From Morganella morganii (GTDB lineage Bacteria; Pseudomonadota; Gammaproteobacteria; Enterobacterales; Enterobacteriaceae): 64,000 nucleotides of DNA. Where the stretch lies: NCBI RefSeq assembly GCF_019402645.1, contig NZ_VKKS01000001.1:1761592-1825591 (forward strand). The letters are read 5' to 3'. Under the pieces are notes generated by a model. The model was not told where the DNA came from. It saw only the letters and a program-made list of their open reading frames with translations, and did not search any database. A program made the translations under genes and the position numbers. Shown piece by piece: positions 39,684-46,498 of this stretch (positions within the stretch are counted from its first letter, which is position 1; the number at the start of each line of letters is the position of its first letter).

Positions 39684-39707
39684 AAAGCCGGTGGAATAAC
39701 CACCGGC
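39684..39707 (-). terminator. Terminator of the MgtC-family gene
   Basis: GCCGGTGG (39687-39694) and CCACCGGC (39700-39707) form a perfect 8-bp GC-rich stem with a 5-base loop, followed on the minus strand by TTTATT. It lies 62 bases after the MgtC-family stop. Confidence 0.75.
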
Positions 39708-39768
39708 ACAAACCTTAAGAATTTATTAAAATAATGATGATAGTTGTCATGCCCCGCACAAAAAGACA

Positions 39769-40464
39769 TCAGACAGGCAGTTCAGACGCAATCATCCAGT
39801 TTACCGCACTGACACTTTTCTCCAGACTGACCCGGCAAACAATACCTTCAATCTCCTTTTGCTCTGCCGGTGTGGCACGGACTTCTGCACAAACCTCCAG
39901 CTTTCCGCCGGAAGTATCCGCGCTGCTGAGTGAGTGCAGCCGGACATGTGAACCATTCAGTGCCTGAAGGATCACGGTTCTGACCAGAATTTCATCTTTT
40001 TCATGGCAAATGACCCGAATTTTATAGTCCTGCACAAGGTCAGTGGCGTGAATTACCGGCCTGGCATTGATGCGTAGTGCAGCTTCCCGCAACAGAATAT
40101 TGGCGCACAAGATAACCAGTGCCGCCGTCACCGCCGGACCAAACTCCCCCAGTCCGCACAGCACACCAATACCTGCGGAGCACCATAACGTAGCGGCAGT
40201 GTTCAGTCCCCGGATATTCATACCTTCACGCATAATGACCCCGGCACCCAGAAAGCCGATCCCGGAGACCACCTGTGCAGCTATCCGCCCCGGGCTGTCC
40301 GGTGATGTGGTGACCGAACTTAAGATAAATACTGCGGCACCTACTGCCACCAGCGCATTGGTCCGCAGACCGGCCATCCGCTGACGCCACTGACGTTCCG
40401 CGCCAATTAGTGCGCCGAGTGCCAGCGCAGCCAGTAAATTAAGTAAATAAGGAATTGCAAACAT
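39769..40464 (-). CDS. MgtC/SapB family inner-membrane protein
   Basis: A 231-residue protein with about five membrane helices and a cytoplasmic C-terminal domain. The MgtC signature is clear: GALIGAERQWRQRMAGLRTN near residue 20, GIGFLGAGVIMREGMNIRGL around 72, and AATLWCSAGIGVLCG. Related proteins are tied to magnesium-limited growth and F1Fo ATPase inhibition in intracellular pathogens; here that is inference. ATG 40464 has GGAGG 5 bases upstream. A structured leader precedes it. Confidence 0.92.
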   Translation of the reverse strand: MFAIPYLLNLLAALALGALIGAERQWRQRMAGLRTNALVAVGAAVFILSSVTTSPDSPGRIAAQVVSGIGFLGAGVIMREGMNIRGLNTAATLWCSAGIGVLCGLGEFGPAVTAALVILCANILLREAALRINARPVIHATDLVQDYKIRVICHEKDEILVRTVILQALNGSHVRLHSLSSADTSGGKLEVCAEVRATPAEQKEIEGIVCRVSLEKSVSAVNWMIASELPV

Positions 40465-40814
40465 AGTAACCTCCACCCGAAAGACGCTATGGCGTCAGGT
40501 GTTAACAGCAGAAAATGTAAAAATGACTGAAAATTCTGCTCAGTAACCCGGAGGAAAAAGTGCGTGAGAAACGATAAACATACTGCATACCTGTAGCGAT
40601 GATACGCCGGGGAACCGGTGTATCATCTGTATCAATAAAAAGTGCAGTACCACAGAGAGGTGCTGCCCGCCATAATCGTACCGGCAGACAGTTTCAGAAA
40701 AGAAAGGTGTGCCGGATCAGTTATTAATTGAGTGATAACTGTGACTGTCCAAATCCGGGTCCTCTGTTCAGTAAAGATGCGCGGAGTATAGGGTGTCCGC
40801 TGAAATATGTAAAG
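40465..40814 (-). promoter_or_regulatory. Structured leader of the MgtC-family gene
   Basis: The 350-base gap contains, read towards the gene, a hairpin of 13 bp with one G-T pair and a GNNA-like 4-base loop (40598-40627), a possible short reading frame (40540-40581), and a hairpin GACGC/GCGTC (40483-40496) just before the ribosome site. MgtC genes in Salmonella are controlled by leader peptides and alternative stems, so similar attenuation is plausible but unproven. Confidence 0.45.
40540..40581 (-). CDS. Possible leader peptide of the MgtC-family gene
   Basis: A 13-codon frame, MFIVSHALFPPGY, starts at ATG 40581 with AGG eight bases upstream and stops 75 bases before the MgtC-family start. 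It contains a Pro-Pro pair near its end, the kind of ribosome-slowing feature found in magnesium-responsive leader peptides. A second overlapping frame of 28 codons starts at ATG 40588. Frames this short occur by chance, so support is weak. Confidence 0.3.
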   Translation of the reverse strand: MFIVSHALFPPGY

Positions 40815-41009
40815 TCAGAAATTATTTTTCGGCGTGATGAATACACCATCCCCGCCCTCTTTTTCATTGAAAAACCAGATACCGTCCGGATATTCCGGCA
40901 GCGCCACCAGATACATCACACCTTCACTGAAGGGTTCTATCAGCAATATCCGGCCTTCGCGCGGCTCATTCGCATCCGTTTTGACATAAACCGTGTCGTT
41001 AATCTGCAT
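40815..41009 (-). CDS. dsrB: DsrB family protein
   Basis: A 64-residue protein matching enteric DsrB through [39 protein letters not shown] and [11 protein letters not shown]. Its function is unknown; in E. coli the gene neighbours rcsA and fliR and is linked to the DsrA small RNA. GGAG lies 6 bases before ATG 41009. Here it stands alone between the MgtC-family and cold-shock genes, far from fliR. Confidence 0.9.
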   Translation of the reverse strand: MQINDTVYVKTDANEPREGRILLIEPFSEGVMYLVALPEYPDGIWFFNEKEGGDGVFITPKNNF

Positions 41010-41060
41010 AATCCGGCTCCCGGTGATCACAATAAGGCGTTCAGCATAAAAATCAGATAC

Positions 41061-41091
41061 AAAAAAAGCCCGCCACTTACGCGGCAGGCTT
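41061..41091 (-). terminator. Terminator of the cold-shock gene
   Basis: On the minus strand AGCCTGCCGC and GTGGCGGGCT form a 10-bp stem with two G-T pairs and a GTAA loop, followed by TTTTTTT (41067-41061). It lies 21 bases after the csp stop. Confidence 0.93.
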
Positions 41092-41112
41092 GGAATTCGG
41101 TTTGGCTATATC

Positions 41113-41325
41113 TTACAGCGGAGTTACGTTAGCTGCAGCCGGGCCTTTAGCACCATTCTCGATGGTGAATTCTACTTGTTGGCCTTCGCCCAGGGTTTTG
41201 AAACCTGCGCCCTGAATGGCAGAGAAGTGAACGAAAACATCTTTGCTGCCATCAGCCGGAGTGATGAAACCAAAGCCTTTAGATTCGTTGAACCACTTAA
41301 CTTGACCTTTCATTTTGTCAGACAT
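41113..41325 (-). CDS. CspA-family cold-shock/RNA chaperone protein
   Basis: A 70-residue single cold-shock domain that binds single-stranded nucleic acid. RNP1 (KGFGFITP) and RNP2 (VFVHFSAI) motifs are intact, and the ending [11 protein letters not shown] is like the enteric CspC/CspE/CspA proteins. I cannot tell which paralogue it is. AGGAAA precedes the ATG. The 5' region up to ylaC (41326-41786) probably includes a long leader, as is common for csp mRNAs, but no cold-box was identified with confidence. Confidence 0.95.
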   Translation of the reverse strand: MSDKMKGQVKWFNESKGFGFITPADGSKDVFVHFSAIQGAGFKTLGEGQQVEFTIENGAKGPAAANVTPL

Positions 41326-41786
41326 GTGACTTTCCTATATATAAATAAATGCATTGCCGTTTTGGCAGGTACTGGCCGGAAGCAAAAACTAAATGGAGGC
41401 ACACAGCATATGAAACGGTCAAAGGCTATCCTGGATAACACTCAACTTAAACGCTCAAACTCAGTTGTCATACATAAAGCTGCTCTTTTTATCGGGCCGC
41501 GAACATTAACTCATGAGTGAGGATGAATAGCAACTGATTTATTACCGTGAATTTTAAAAAAAGTGAAAGAGCTCATATTTATTAACTTTCACCCTGCTAA
41601 TTGCCTGCAATTTCAGCGTATTGAACGAATAATCACGCCGGACTTAAGCCAAATAAGACTATTCTTAATAACCCGCGCGTTATAACAGTTGCCTCTTACA
41701 AACCCCGTAACTGTTCTGCACGGTTGTGTTCCGGATATGTTAATATAATGTATCAGAACAGTCAGCAGACCTCCGGAGGTCATTCT
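41326..41786. other. Divergent region between the csp gene and ylaC
   Basis: The 461-base gap holds no credible gene. It should contain the csp promoter and leader (minus strand) and the ylaC promoter (+ strand), for which TATAAT at 41744-41749 is the best -10, without a clear -35. The region next to csp is rich in A/T and short stems. Confidence 0.5.
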
Positions 41787-42296
41787 ATGGATGTCGTCAG
41801 AACACTTATTACCGGCGCCCTTGATAATATCAACCAGCGAGAGAAGCGGGACGGAAAACCCCGCTTCAGCAGTCATTTTATCCGCACCTATCCTTATTTA
41901 TGTCTGGCGATGGTCGTGTCCTATCTCGTACTGGGTGTTCTTATTTATTATGCACCCTACTTTGGTTTTTACTGGCTGCTCGGTTTCAGTGCCCTGTTCC
42001 TGGTAATGGCTGCGGTTTTGCTCTTTGAGGTTAAACCGGTTTATCGCTTTTCCGATATCGGTGTGCTGGATTTACGGGTGTGCTACAACGGTGAATGGTT
42101 TGTCAGTGAAATGGTACCGCCGGATACCCTGGCAGCATTACTTGCGCATCCTCAGGTCAGTGATTCGCTGAAACAGGACATCCGTCATATGACAGAAACA
42201 AAAGGTACGATGTCATTTTATGACCTGCATCTGATGGCGTATCCGGAAGCACATCCGGAAAAACCACGCTCCCACTGGATGAAAGGCGCGGCTTAA
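41787..42296 (+). CDS. ylaC: YlaC family inner-membrane protein
   Basis: A 169-residue protein matching E. coli YlaC: INQREKRDGKPRFSSHFIRT near the N-terminus, two membrane helices (about residues 36-57 and 62-82), then FSDIGVLDLRVCYNGEWFVS. The function is unknown. ATG 41787 is preceded by CGGAGGTC; the frame extends 21 codons further upstream across the promoter and is not used. The tRNA-Asn array follows. Confidence 0.88.
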   Translation: MDVVRTLITGALDNINQREKRDGKPRFSSHFIRTYPYLCLAMVVSYLVLGVLIYYAPYFGFYWLLGFSALFLVMAAVLLFEVKPVYRFSDIGVLDLRVCYNGEWFVSEMVPPDTLAALLAHPQVSDSLKQDIRHMTETKGTMSFYDLHLMAYPEAHPEKPRSHWMKGAA

Positions 42297-42370
42297 CCCA
42301 CTGTTTATGCCTGTTTTTCACCCACCCGGGTTACTTGCTGAACAAACAGAATAAAATTGTCTTTTTTCCG

Positions 42371-42399
42371 TTGACACAACCGGGGCACCCCGTTAATAT
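42371..42399 (+). promoter_or_regulatory. Promoter of tRNA-Asn copy 1
   Basis: TTGACA (42371-42376), a 17-base spacer and TAATAT (42394-42399), a near-consensus sigma-70 promoter with a GC-rich stretch after the -10, typical of stringently controlled stable RNA genes. Confidence 0.9.
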
Positions 42400-42425
42400 G
42401 CGCCTCGTTCCCACAGGAACACGCT

Positions 42426-42501
42426 TCCTCCATAGTTCAGTCGGTAGAACGGCGGACTGTTAATCCGTATGTCGCTGGTTCGAGTCCAGCTGGAGGAGCC
42501 A
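42426..42501 (+). tRNA. tRNA-Asn (GTT), copy 1
   Basis: A 76-base tRNA with encoded CCA. The acceptor stem pairs TCCTCCA with TGGAGGA, the anticodon loop is CTGTTAA (anticodon GTT), and the T arm carries GGTTCGAGTCC. It is followed by its own terminator at 42510-42534. Confidence 0.97.
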
Positions 42502-42509
42502 GATTTAAG

Positions 42510-42534
42510 AGCCCGCTCACTGAGCGGGCTTTTT
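42510..42534 (+). terminator. Terminator of tRNA-Asn copy 1
   Basis: AGCCCGCTCA and TGAGCGGGCT form a 10-bp stem followed by TTTT, 8 bases after the tRNA. Confidence 0.93.
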
Positions 42535-42603
42535 GCATTTCCGCCCTGCTTATCCTAAATTGTTCAAGCCTTAGCCATTCAGCCATTTTTTTGCATTTTG
42601 CCC

Positions 42604-42632
42604 TTTACAAGCCGCCGCAGGATAGCTATGAT
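42604..42632 (+). promoter_or_regulatory. Promoter of tRNA-Asn copy 2
   Basis: TTTACA (42604-42609), a 17-base spacer and TATGAT (42627-42632), placed like the promoter of copy 1. Confidence 0.85.
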
Positions 42633-42658
42633 TCACCCCGTTCTCACGAGAACGCAAT

Positions 42659-42734
42659 TCCTCCATAGTTCAGTCGGTAGAACGGCGGACTGTTAATCCG
42701 TATGTCGCTGGTTCAAGTCCAGCTGGAGGAGCCA
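42659..42734 (+). tRNA. tRNA-Asn (GTT), copy 2
   Basis: A 76-base tRNA identical to copy 1 except for A instead of G in the T loop (GTTCAAGTCC). Anticodon GTT, full acceptor pairing and encoded CCA. A hairpin made by GTTCTC/GAGAAC lies in the leader. Confidence 0.97.
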
Positions 42735-42740
42735 AATTTA

Positions 42741-42768
42741 AAAGCCTGCTCAGTGAGCAGGCTTTTTT
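42741..42768 (+). terminator. Terminator of tRNA-Asn copy 2
   Basis: AGCCTGCTCA and TGAGCAGGCT form a 10-bp stem followed by a run of T residues. Confidence 0.93.
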
Positions 42769-42921
42769 CATTTCTGCTGCTTATCTTTCCCCGCCCGCCA
42801 TTCTTTGCATTTCCGGCAGGACAAAACCCGGAGTTCTGCCTGTTAACCCTGTGATTTTGATGATTATTCCGCCGGAGTGCTCACAAGTGCAGCAAACAGA
42901 ACACATTCTCTGATTTTCGCT

Positions 42922-42950
42922 TTGACAATCCGTTCTGACCACATTACTAT
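42922..42950 (+). promoter_or_regulatory. Promoter of tRNA-Asn copy 3
   Basis: TTGACA (42922-42927), a 17-base spacer and TACTAT (42945-42950). Confidence 0.88.
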
Positions 42951-42977
42951 GCACCCCGTTCTCACAGAGAACACGCT

Positions 42978-43053
42978 TCCTCCATAGTTCAGTCGGTAGA
43001 ACGGCGGACTGTTAATCCGTATGTCGCTGGTTCGAGTCCAGCTGGAGGAGCCA
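42978..43053 (+). tRNA. tRNA-Asn (GTT), copy 3
   Basis: A 76-base tRNA identical in sequence to copy 1, with encoded CCA and anticodon GTT. The downstream hairpin is also a copy of that after copy 1, so this unit is a recent duplication of unit 1. Confidence 0.97.
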
Positions 43054-43061
43054 GATTTAAG

Positions 43062-43086
43062 AGCCCGCTCACTGAGCGGGCTTTTT
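43062..43086 (+). terminator. Terminator of tRNA-Asn copy 3
   Basis: AGCCCGCTCA and TGAGCGGGCT stem followed by TTTTT, the same hairpin as after copy 1. Confidence 0.93.
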
Positions 43087-43230
43087 GCTTTCTGTCACTC
43101 CATCATTGTTATTTACCTGTTTTTATTTTCAGTCAGCGACTGATTTACAGGAAAAAATTCTGCTTTTTGCTGTTATTTTCCGCAAAATGATCACAAACAA
43201 AGTGAACGATTCAAAAAATCATTTTCCGTT

Positions 43231-43260
43231 TTGACAAACCCTTACCGGCACTCTGCTATA
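43231..43260 (+). promoter_or_regulatory. Promoter of tRNA-Asn copy 4
   Basis: TTGACA (43231-43236) with a -10 in GCTATA (43255-43260, 18-base spacer) or TGCTAT one base earlier (17-base spacer). Confidence 0.8.
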
Positions 43261-43279
43261 CACCCCGCGTTAAAGATAT

Positions 43280-43355
43280 TCCTCCATAGTTCAGCCGGCA
43301 GAATGGCGGACTGTTAATCCGTATGTCGCTGGTCCGGGTCCGGCCGGGGGAGCCA
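43280..43355 (+). tRNA. Diverged tRNA-Asn (GTT), copy 4, possibly a pseudo-tRNA
   Basis: A 76-base tRNA-Asn form with intact anticodon loop (CTGTTAA) and encoded CCA, but with many substitutions in the D loop, T arm and acceptor. The T loop reads TCCGGGT, losing the near-universal T55 and A58, and the acceptor end CGGGGGA leaves an A7-C66 mismatch and a T-G pair at 4-69. It borders the island with the integrase remnant. It still has a promoter and terminator, so it may be transcribed but poorly folded. Confidence 0.8.
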
Positions 43356-43362
43356 ATTTAAG

Positions 43363-43393
43363 GAAAGCAGATGTTCACTGACATCTGCTTTCT
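43363..43393 (+). terminator. Terminator of tRNA-Asn copy 4
   Basis: GAAAGCAGATGT (43363-43374) and ACATCTGCTTTC (43381-43392) form a perfect 12-bp stem with a 6-base loop. The T-tract is short. Its sequence is unrelated to the terminators of copies 1-3. Confidence 0.75.
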
Positions 43394-43481
43394 GCATTTA
43401 TATCGGTTGGTTATCCCTTCTTTCACGTTCACCCTCGTTCACTAAAAACCACTCGAAGCCATACCCATTTGCTGGTAAATA

Positions 43482-43518
43482 TGTTGGTAATGGTAGTTCG
43501 ATTGCATTTTTACCAACA
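43482..43518. repeat. Inverted repeat before the integrase remnant
   Basis: TGTTGGTAA (43482-43490) and TTACCAACA (43510-43518) are perfect 9-bp inverted repeats, with a related GCTGGTAAA just upstream. Short repeats here, between the tRNA and the integrase start, are typical of integrase arm-binding sites or of the int operator; the role is inferred. Confidence 0.5.
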
Positions 43519-43534
43519 AGCGGGGGATGCCGTT

Positions 43535-44362
43535 ATGCCACTTACTGATACTAAAGTAAAAAACGCCAAACCCCTTGATAAGGAATACAAGCTGACCGAT
43601 AGCTTTGGTATGTTCCTTCGCGTTACCCCTAAAGGTTCCAAATACCGGCAAATGGCTTACCGCTTCGAATGGAAGCAAAAAATCTTCGCCATAGGTGTCT
43701 ACCCTCCTGTTTTACTTGCTGATGCAAGACAGCGCCGTGATGAAGCCAAAAGGCTTCTTGCTCAGAGAATCGCCCCTAACGCCAAGAAGCAAGCCGAGGT
43801 TAAAGAGCTAAAAACAAAACGCAATAACACCCGTTCTTTCAGAGCTGTTGCCAAAACGTGGTTTACTACCAAAAAAATGGTCTGAAGATTACCAGAACAC
43901 TCTCAGGAGCCGCCTTGAAACTTATATATTCCCGGATATTGGCAACAGAGACGTAACCGACCTTGCCACTGGCAATCTGTTAGTCCCCATAAAAAAGCAG
44001 AAGCCCTTGGTTATCTCGAAGTTGCTACACAAGCTAAGCAATACGTGACGTCCGTTCTACGCTATGCCGTTCAACAGCAATATATCCGTTATAATCCGGC
44101 TTATGATCTGGAAGGATCCAGAAGCTGAACATCGTCCAGCGCTGGAACCTGAAGCAATACCTCAGCTACTGGGGCGTATCAATATTAGACCGTTGGTGGT
44201 GATAGTAAGTGGATCACTTTTTAACCGTTGTTGACAACTCACCACGCTGGCGATTCAGCTTAACCTGCTGGTGTTTGTGCGTTCCAGTGATACGCTTCGC
44301 GAGATGGTCTGAGATCGATTTCAAGAGTAAGCAGTGGGTTATCCCCGAACATAATGAACTTG
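43535..44362 (+). pseudogene. Decayed P4-type tyrosine integrase
   Basis: The N-terminal DNA-binding (DUF4102-like) domain is intact from ATG 43535: MPLTDTKVKNAKPLDKEYKL, then IGVYPPVLLADARQRRDEAK. The frame breaks near 43865, 43985 and again after 44120. Homology continues in shifted frames: SEDYQNTLRSRLETYIFPDI, YVTSVLRYAVQQQYIRYNPA, then LNLLVFVRSS and WVIPEHNEL. The end of the catalytic domain with the His-x-x-Arg and Tyr residues is missing. It lies directly downstream of tRNA-Asn copy 4, the usual place for such an integrase, and must be inactive. Confidence 0.9.
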
Positions 44363-44436
44363 AAGTTTAGAGGTAATAATAAAAAATCCCAAAAACACTA
44401 ATAAGAGCTTTAAAAAACGCTTTTTAGCATAAATTA

Positions 44437-44465
44437 GAAAAGGGCCTTTCGGGCCTTTCTCTTTT
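44437..44465 (-). terminator. Terminator-like hairpin beyond the ParB-like operon
   Basis: AAAGG (44439-44443) pairs with CCTTT (44454-44458), extended by an inner CC/GG after one G-G mismatch. A-rich and T-rich flanks could support termination on either strand. It lies about 240 bases after the second ParB-like stop. Confidence 0.5.
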
Positions 44466-44640
44466 CCTTTGAGGGAACATCCCACTGAGGTGAAATACAT
44501 AACCCCATACTTTGGGCAATCAAACACTTCATGAAATGAATATTCTCAAGGAGCACTAATATTAAATACTGATTGTCAAATTTATTTCTATTAAATTCTT
44601 TGCCTTCCATATTTATAAATACTATTCCATTGATACAGTT

Positions 44641-44687
44641 CTACTACGAACAACACACTACAGCATAAAATGCATTGTTCTTAGTAG
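44641..44687. repeat. Imperfect 13-bp inverted repeat at the end of the ParB-like operon
   Basis: CTACTACGAACAA (44641-44653) and TTGTTCTTAGTAG (44675-44687) are complementary except for one position. Between them GCAT-AAA-ATGC makes an inner hairpin. There is no T-tract, so it is not an ordinary terminator. It lies 13 bases beyond the second ParB-like stop and could be a binding site for these proteins or a recombination site; this is inference. Confidence 0.6.
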
Positions 44688-44699
44688 TCCGTATAATAT

Positions 44700-45590
44700 T
44701 CACCGAAAATTTTCGTCTTCGTACATTGGCAATGAGTCAATCGCAGCTATTTTCTTTAGTTGAGCCAAATAATCTGGATTATTATCTACTAACCAATTTA
44801 ATACGGCATAATTAGAAAGTAATCTCTTAATGTGGCCTATAATCACAGCCAGCTTTAAATTATTTGTACCGTAAATATTTTCAAGTTGCTTAGTCTCCAT
44901 TTCCATTGCCGCCATTTCTCGTTCCATTCTGGCAAAATTTTTCGCTATATCTTGTTGCTTGAGTTTCGAATCCTTCGGATTTTTCAACATCTCATCGGGA
45001 GTGTAATGTAATAGTGACAAAGCAAATTTACGACTGAAATTATTTATACTCATCATTGTAGATACCGCTTCATGCTGTCTTTCTGGCTTCATTTTACGTA
45101 AAATAGCAAATATAGCTTGAGGAACATGTTGATTCGCTAATAAAGCAGCGGTTTCCGGGCTTATCCCATCAAGTAATCTAAACTTTGCCCTTAATGTATC
45201 TACTGATATATTTAGAGATTGGCTTATTTTTTCTTCTGAAACACCAGAATCCACAGCCTGTAATATCATACGATACTCCTGAATAACAGGTAATCTATTG
45301 ACATACTTGTTATAACTATAAGATTCTTCATCCTCTGAGATTAAACAAGGTATGGTGGGTAGCCCGATATCCTTTGATGCCTCAACCCTTAAATGACCAT
45401 CAAGTATGATCTTTTCCGATTGTTTATTAATATAAATAACTATTGGTTCTATGATGCCAACGGTTTTCACTGTTGAAAGTATCTGAAGATATTTAACGCT
45501 TGATTTTACATTAACAGGCAACTCTTTTCCGTATGTCAAATCGGAAACATTCATAATGAAAAATTTATTCCCGAAGTTATGTTTATTCAT
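44700..45590 (-). CDS. ParB/RepB-like protein, second of the pair
   Basis: A 296-residue protein with a ParB-like N-terminal domain (about residues 12-85; VKTVGIIEPIVIYINKQ, IILDGHLRVEASKDIGLPTI) and a C-terminal region resembling plasmid partition protein RepB, including helix-turn-helix-like VSEEKISQSLNISVDTLRAK. At the GERRxRA position of CTP-binding ParB it reads DGHLRVEA, so nucleotide hydrolysis is doubtful. ATG 45590 overlaps the upstream stop by 8 bases. No ParA is nearby. AT-rich codons mark it as acquired. Confidence 0.8.
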   Translation of the reverse strand: MNKHNFGNKFFIMNVSDLTYGKELPVNVKSSVKYLQILSTVKTVGIIEPIVIYINKQSEKIILDGHLRVEASKDIGLPTIPCLISEDEESYSYNKYVNRLPVIQEYRMILQAVDSGVSEEKISQSLNISVDTLRAKFRLLDGISPETAALLANQHVPQAIFAILRKMKPERQHEAVSTMMSINNFSRKFALSLLHYTPDEMLKNPKDSKLKQQDIAKNFARMEREMAAMEMETKQLENIYGTNNLKLAVIIGHIKRLLSNYAVLNWLVDNNPDYLAQLKKIAAIDSLPMYEDENFR

Positions 45591-46485
45591 TTTCAAGTCC
45601 TCGTTCGGGGTCAACGTTATCCAAAATAAATGCCGGGACGGAATTTAGGCTCTCAGCAGACAAAAGACCTGAAAATTTTTTATCTTGCAATAAATTTATC
45701 ATTATCTCCTTAACAATCATTAAGCTAGATATTGTAAACTCAGATCTTGTATGGATAACTTTGTGCCTTTTAACATTTTCTTGATAAAGTTCTTTCAATT
45801 CTTCAGAAGTAATCCGCTTTCTTTTTGCGCCCTGAACGAAAGCATTATTATCACTTCCCTTGCCTGATGTTTCCCTCTGAGCTAAAATTTTTTTAATTAC
45901 AGCTATTTGCTTGGAGTTAAGCTCTCCAGAATTGAAACCTTCTAAAAGAAGGTTTTGTATGTCAATCCCTTTAGTTCTTGATATTTCCACAGCTAGATAT
46001 ATCGGTATTCTTCCGGATTCAACAGCAGCAAGCAATTTATCTTCACCATTTTCTTTTAATGAAACAATAGAACTTACCCAAGTTCTAGAACGACCAATTT
46101 TATTTGCAATCTCTAACTCAGTAAAACCTTTTTTCTTTAATTCTAAAATACTATTGAGAAGTTCAGTAGAACGTGGTTTTCTTCTGGCAATATTTTCTGC
46201 AAGGCTCATAATATGACCATCTTCATGATCAACAGACTTTACTATTGCTGGTATTTGTTTTTCACCTAATATCTCATAAGCCTCAATCCGCCCTTGCCCA
46301 CAAATCAAATCGTACAGATACTTCTCGCAGGGATAATCAGATAATCTTATAGTAATTGGCTTTTTTAAACCTATGTATTTTATGCTTTCAACAAGTTCAT
46401 TATGGATAGATTTATTTCTGGATCGTGGATTGACAATCCTAATCGCAGAAATATCTATAAGCTTTATTTCTTCATGTTCTTTCAT
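45583..46485 (-). CDS. ParB/RepB-like protein, first of the pair
   Basis: A 300-residue ParB-family protein. N-terminal domain at about 8-105 with ICGQGRIEAYEILGEKQIPA (counterpart of the ParB GERRxRA box, reduced to GQGRIEA at 63-69) and SLAENIARRKPRS. A helix-turn-helix follows (FTELEIANKIGRSRTWVSSI, 121-140). The C-terminal half is Lys-rich and not recognised. ATG 46485 is preceded by AAAGGA and starts 13 bases after the recombinase stop; a start at 46512 would overlap it. Role beside a recombinase is unknown. Confidence 0.82.
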   Translation of the reverse strand: MKEHEEIKLIDISAIRIVNPRSRNKSIHNELVESIKYIGLKKPITIRLSDYPCEKYLYDLICGQGRIEAYEILGEKQIPAIVKSVDHEDGHIMSLAENIARRKPRSTELLNSILELKKKGFTELEIANKIGRSRTWVSSIVSLKENGEDKLLAAVESGRIPIYLAVEISRTKGIDIQNLLLEGFNSGELNSKQIAVIKKILAQRETSGKGSDNNAFVQGAKRKRITSEELKELYQENVKRHKVIHTRSEFTISSLMIVKEIMINLLQDKKFSGLLSAESLNSVPAFILDNVDPERGLENE

Positions 46486-46498
46486 CAGAGGGTTCCTT

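Larger units (their letters stand above)
44363..44699. other. Gap between the integrase remnant and the ParB-like operon
   Basis: About 340 bases of AT-rich sequence with no credible gene. It contains a bidirectional terminator-like hairpin and a large inverted repeat, listed separately. Confidence 0.6.

Noticed and set aside
42426..43355. Regularly spaced repeats that could suggest a CRISPR array
   Set aside because: The repeats are complete 76-base tRNA-Asn genes with promoters and terminators; no cas genes are present.
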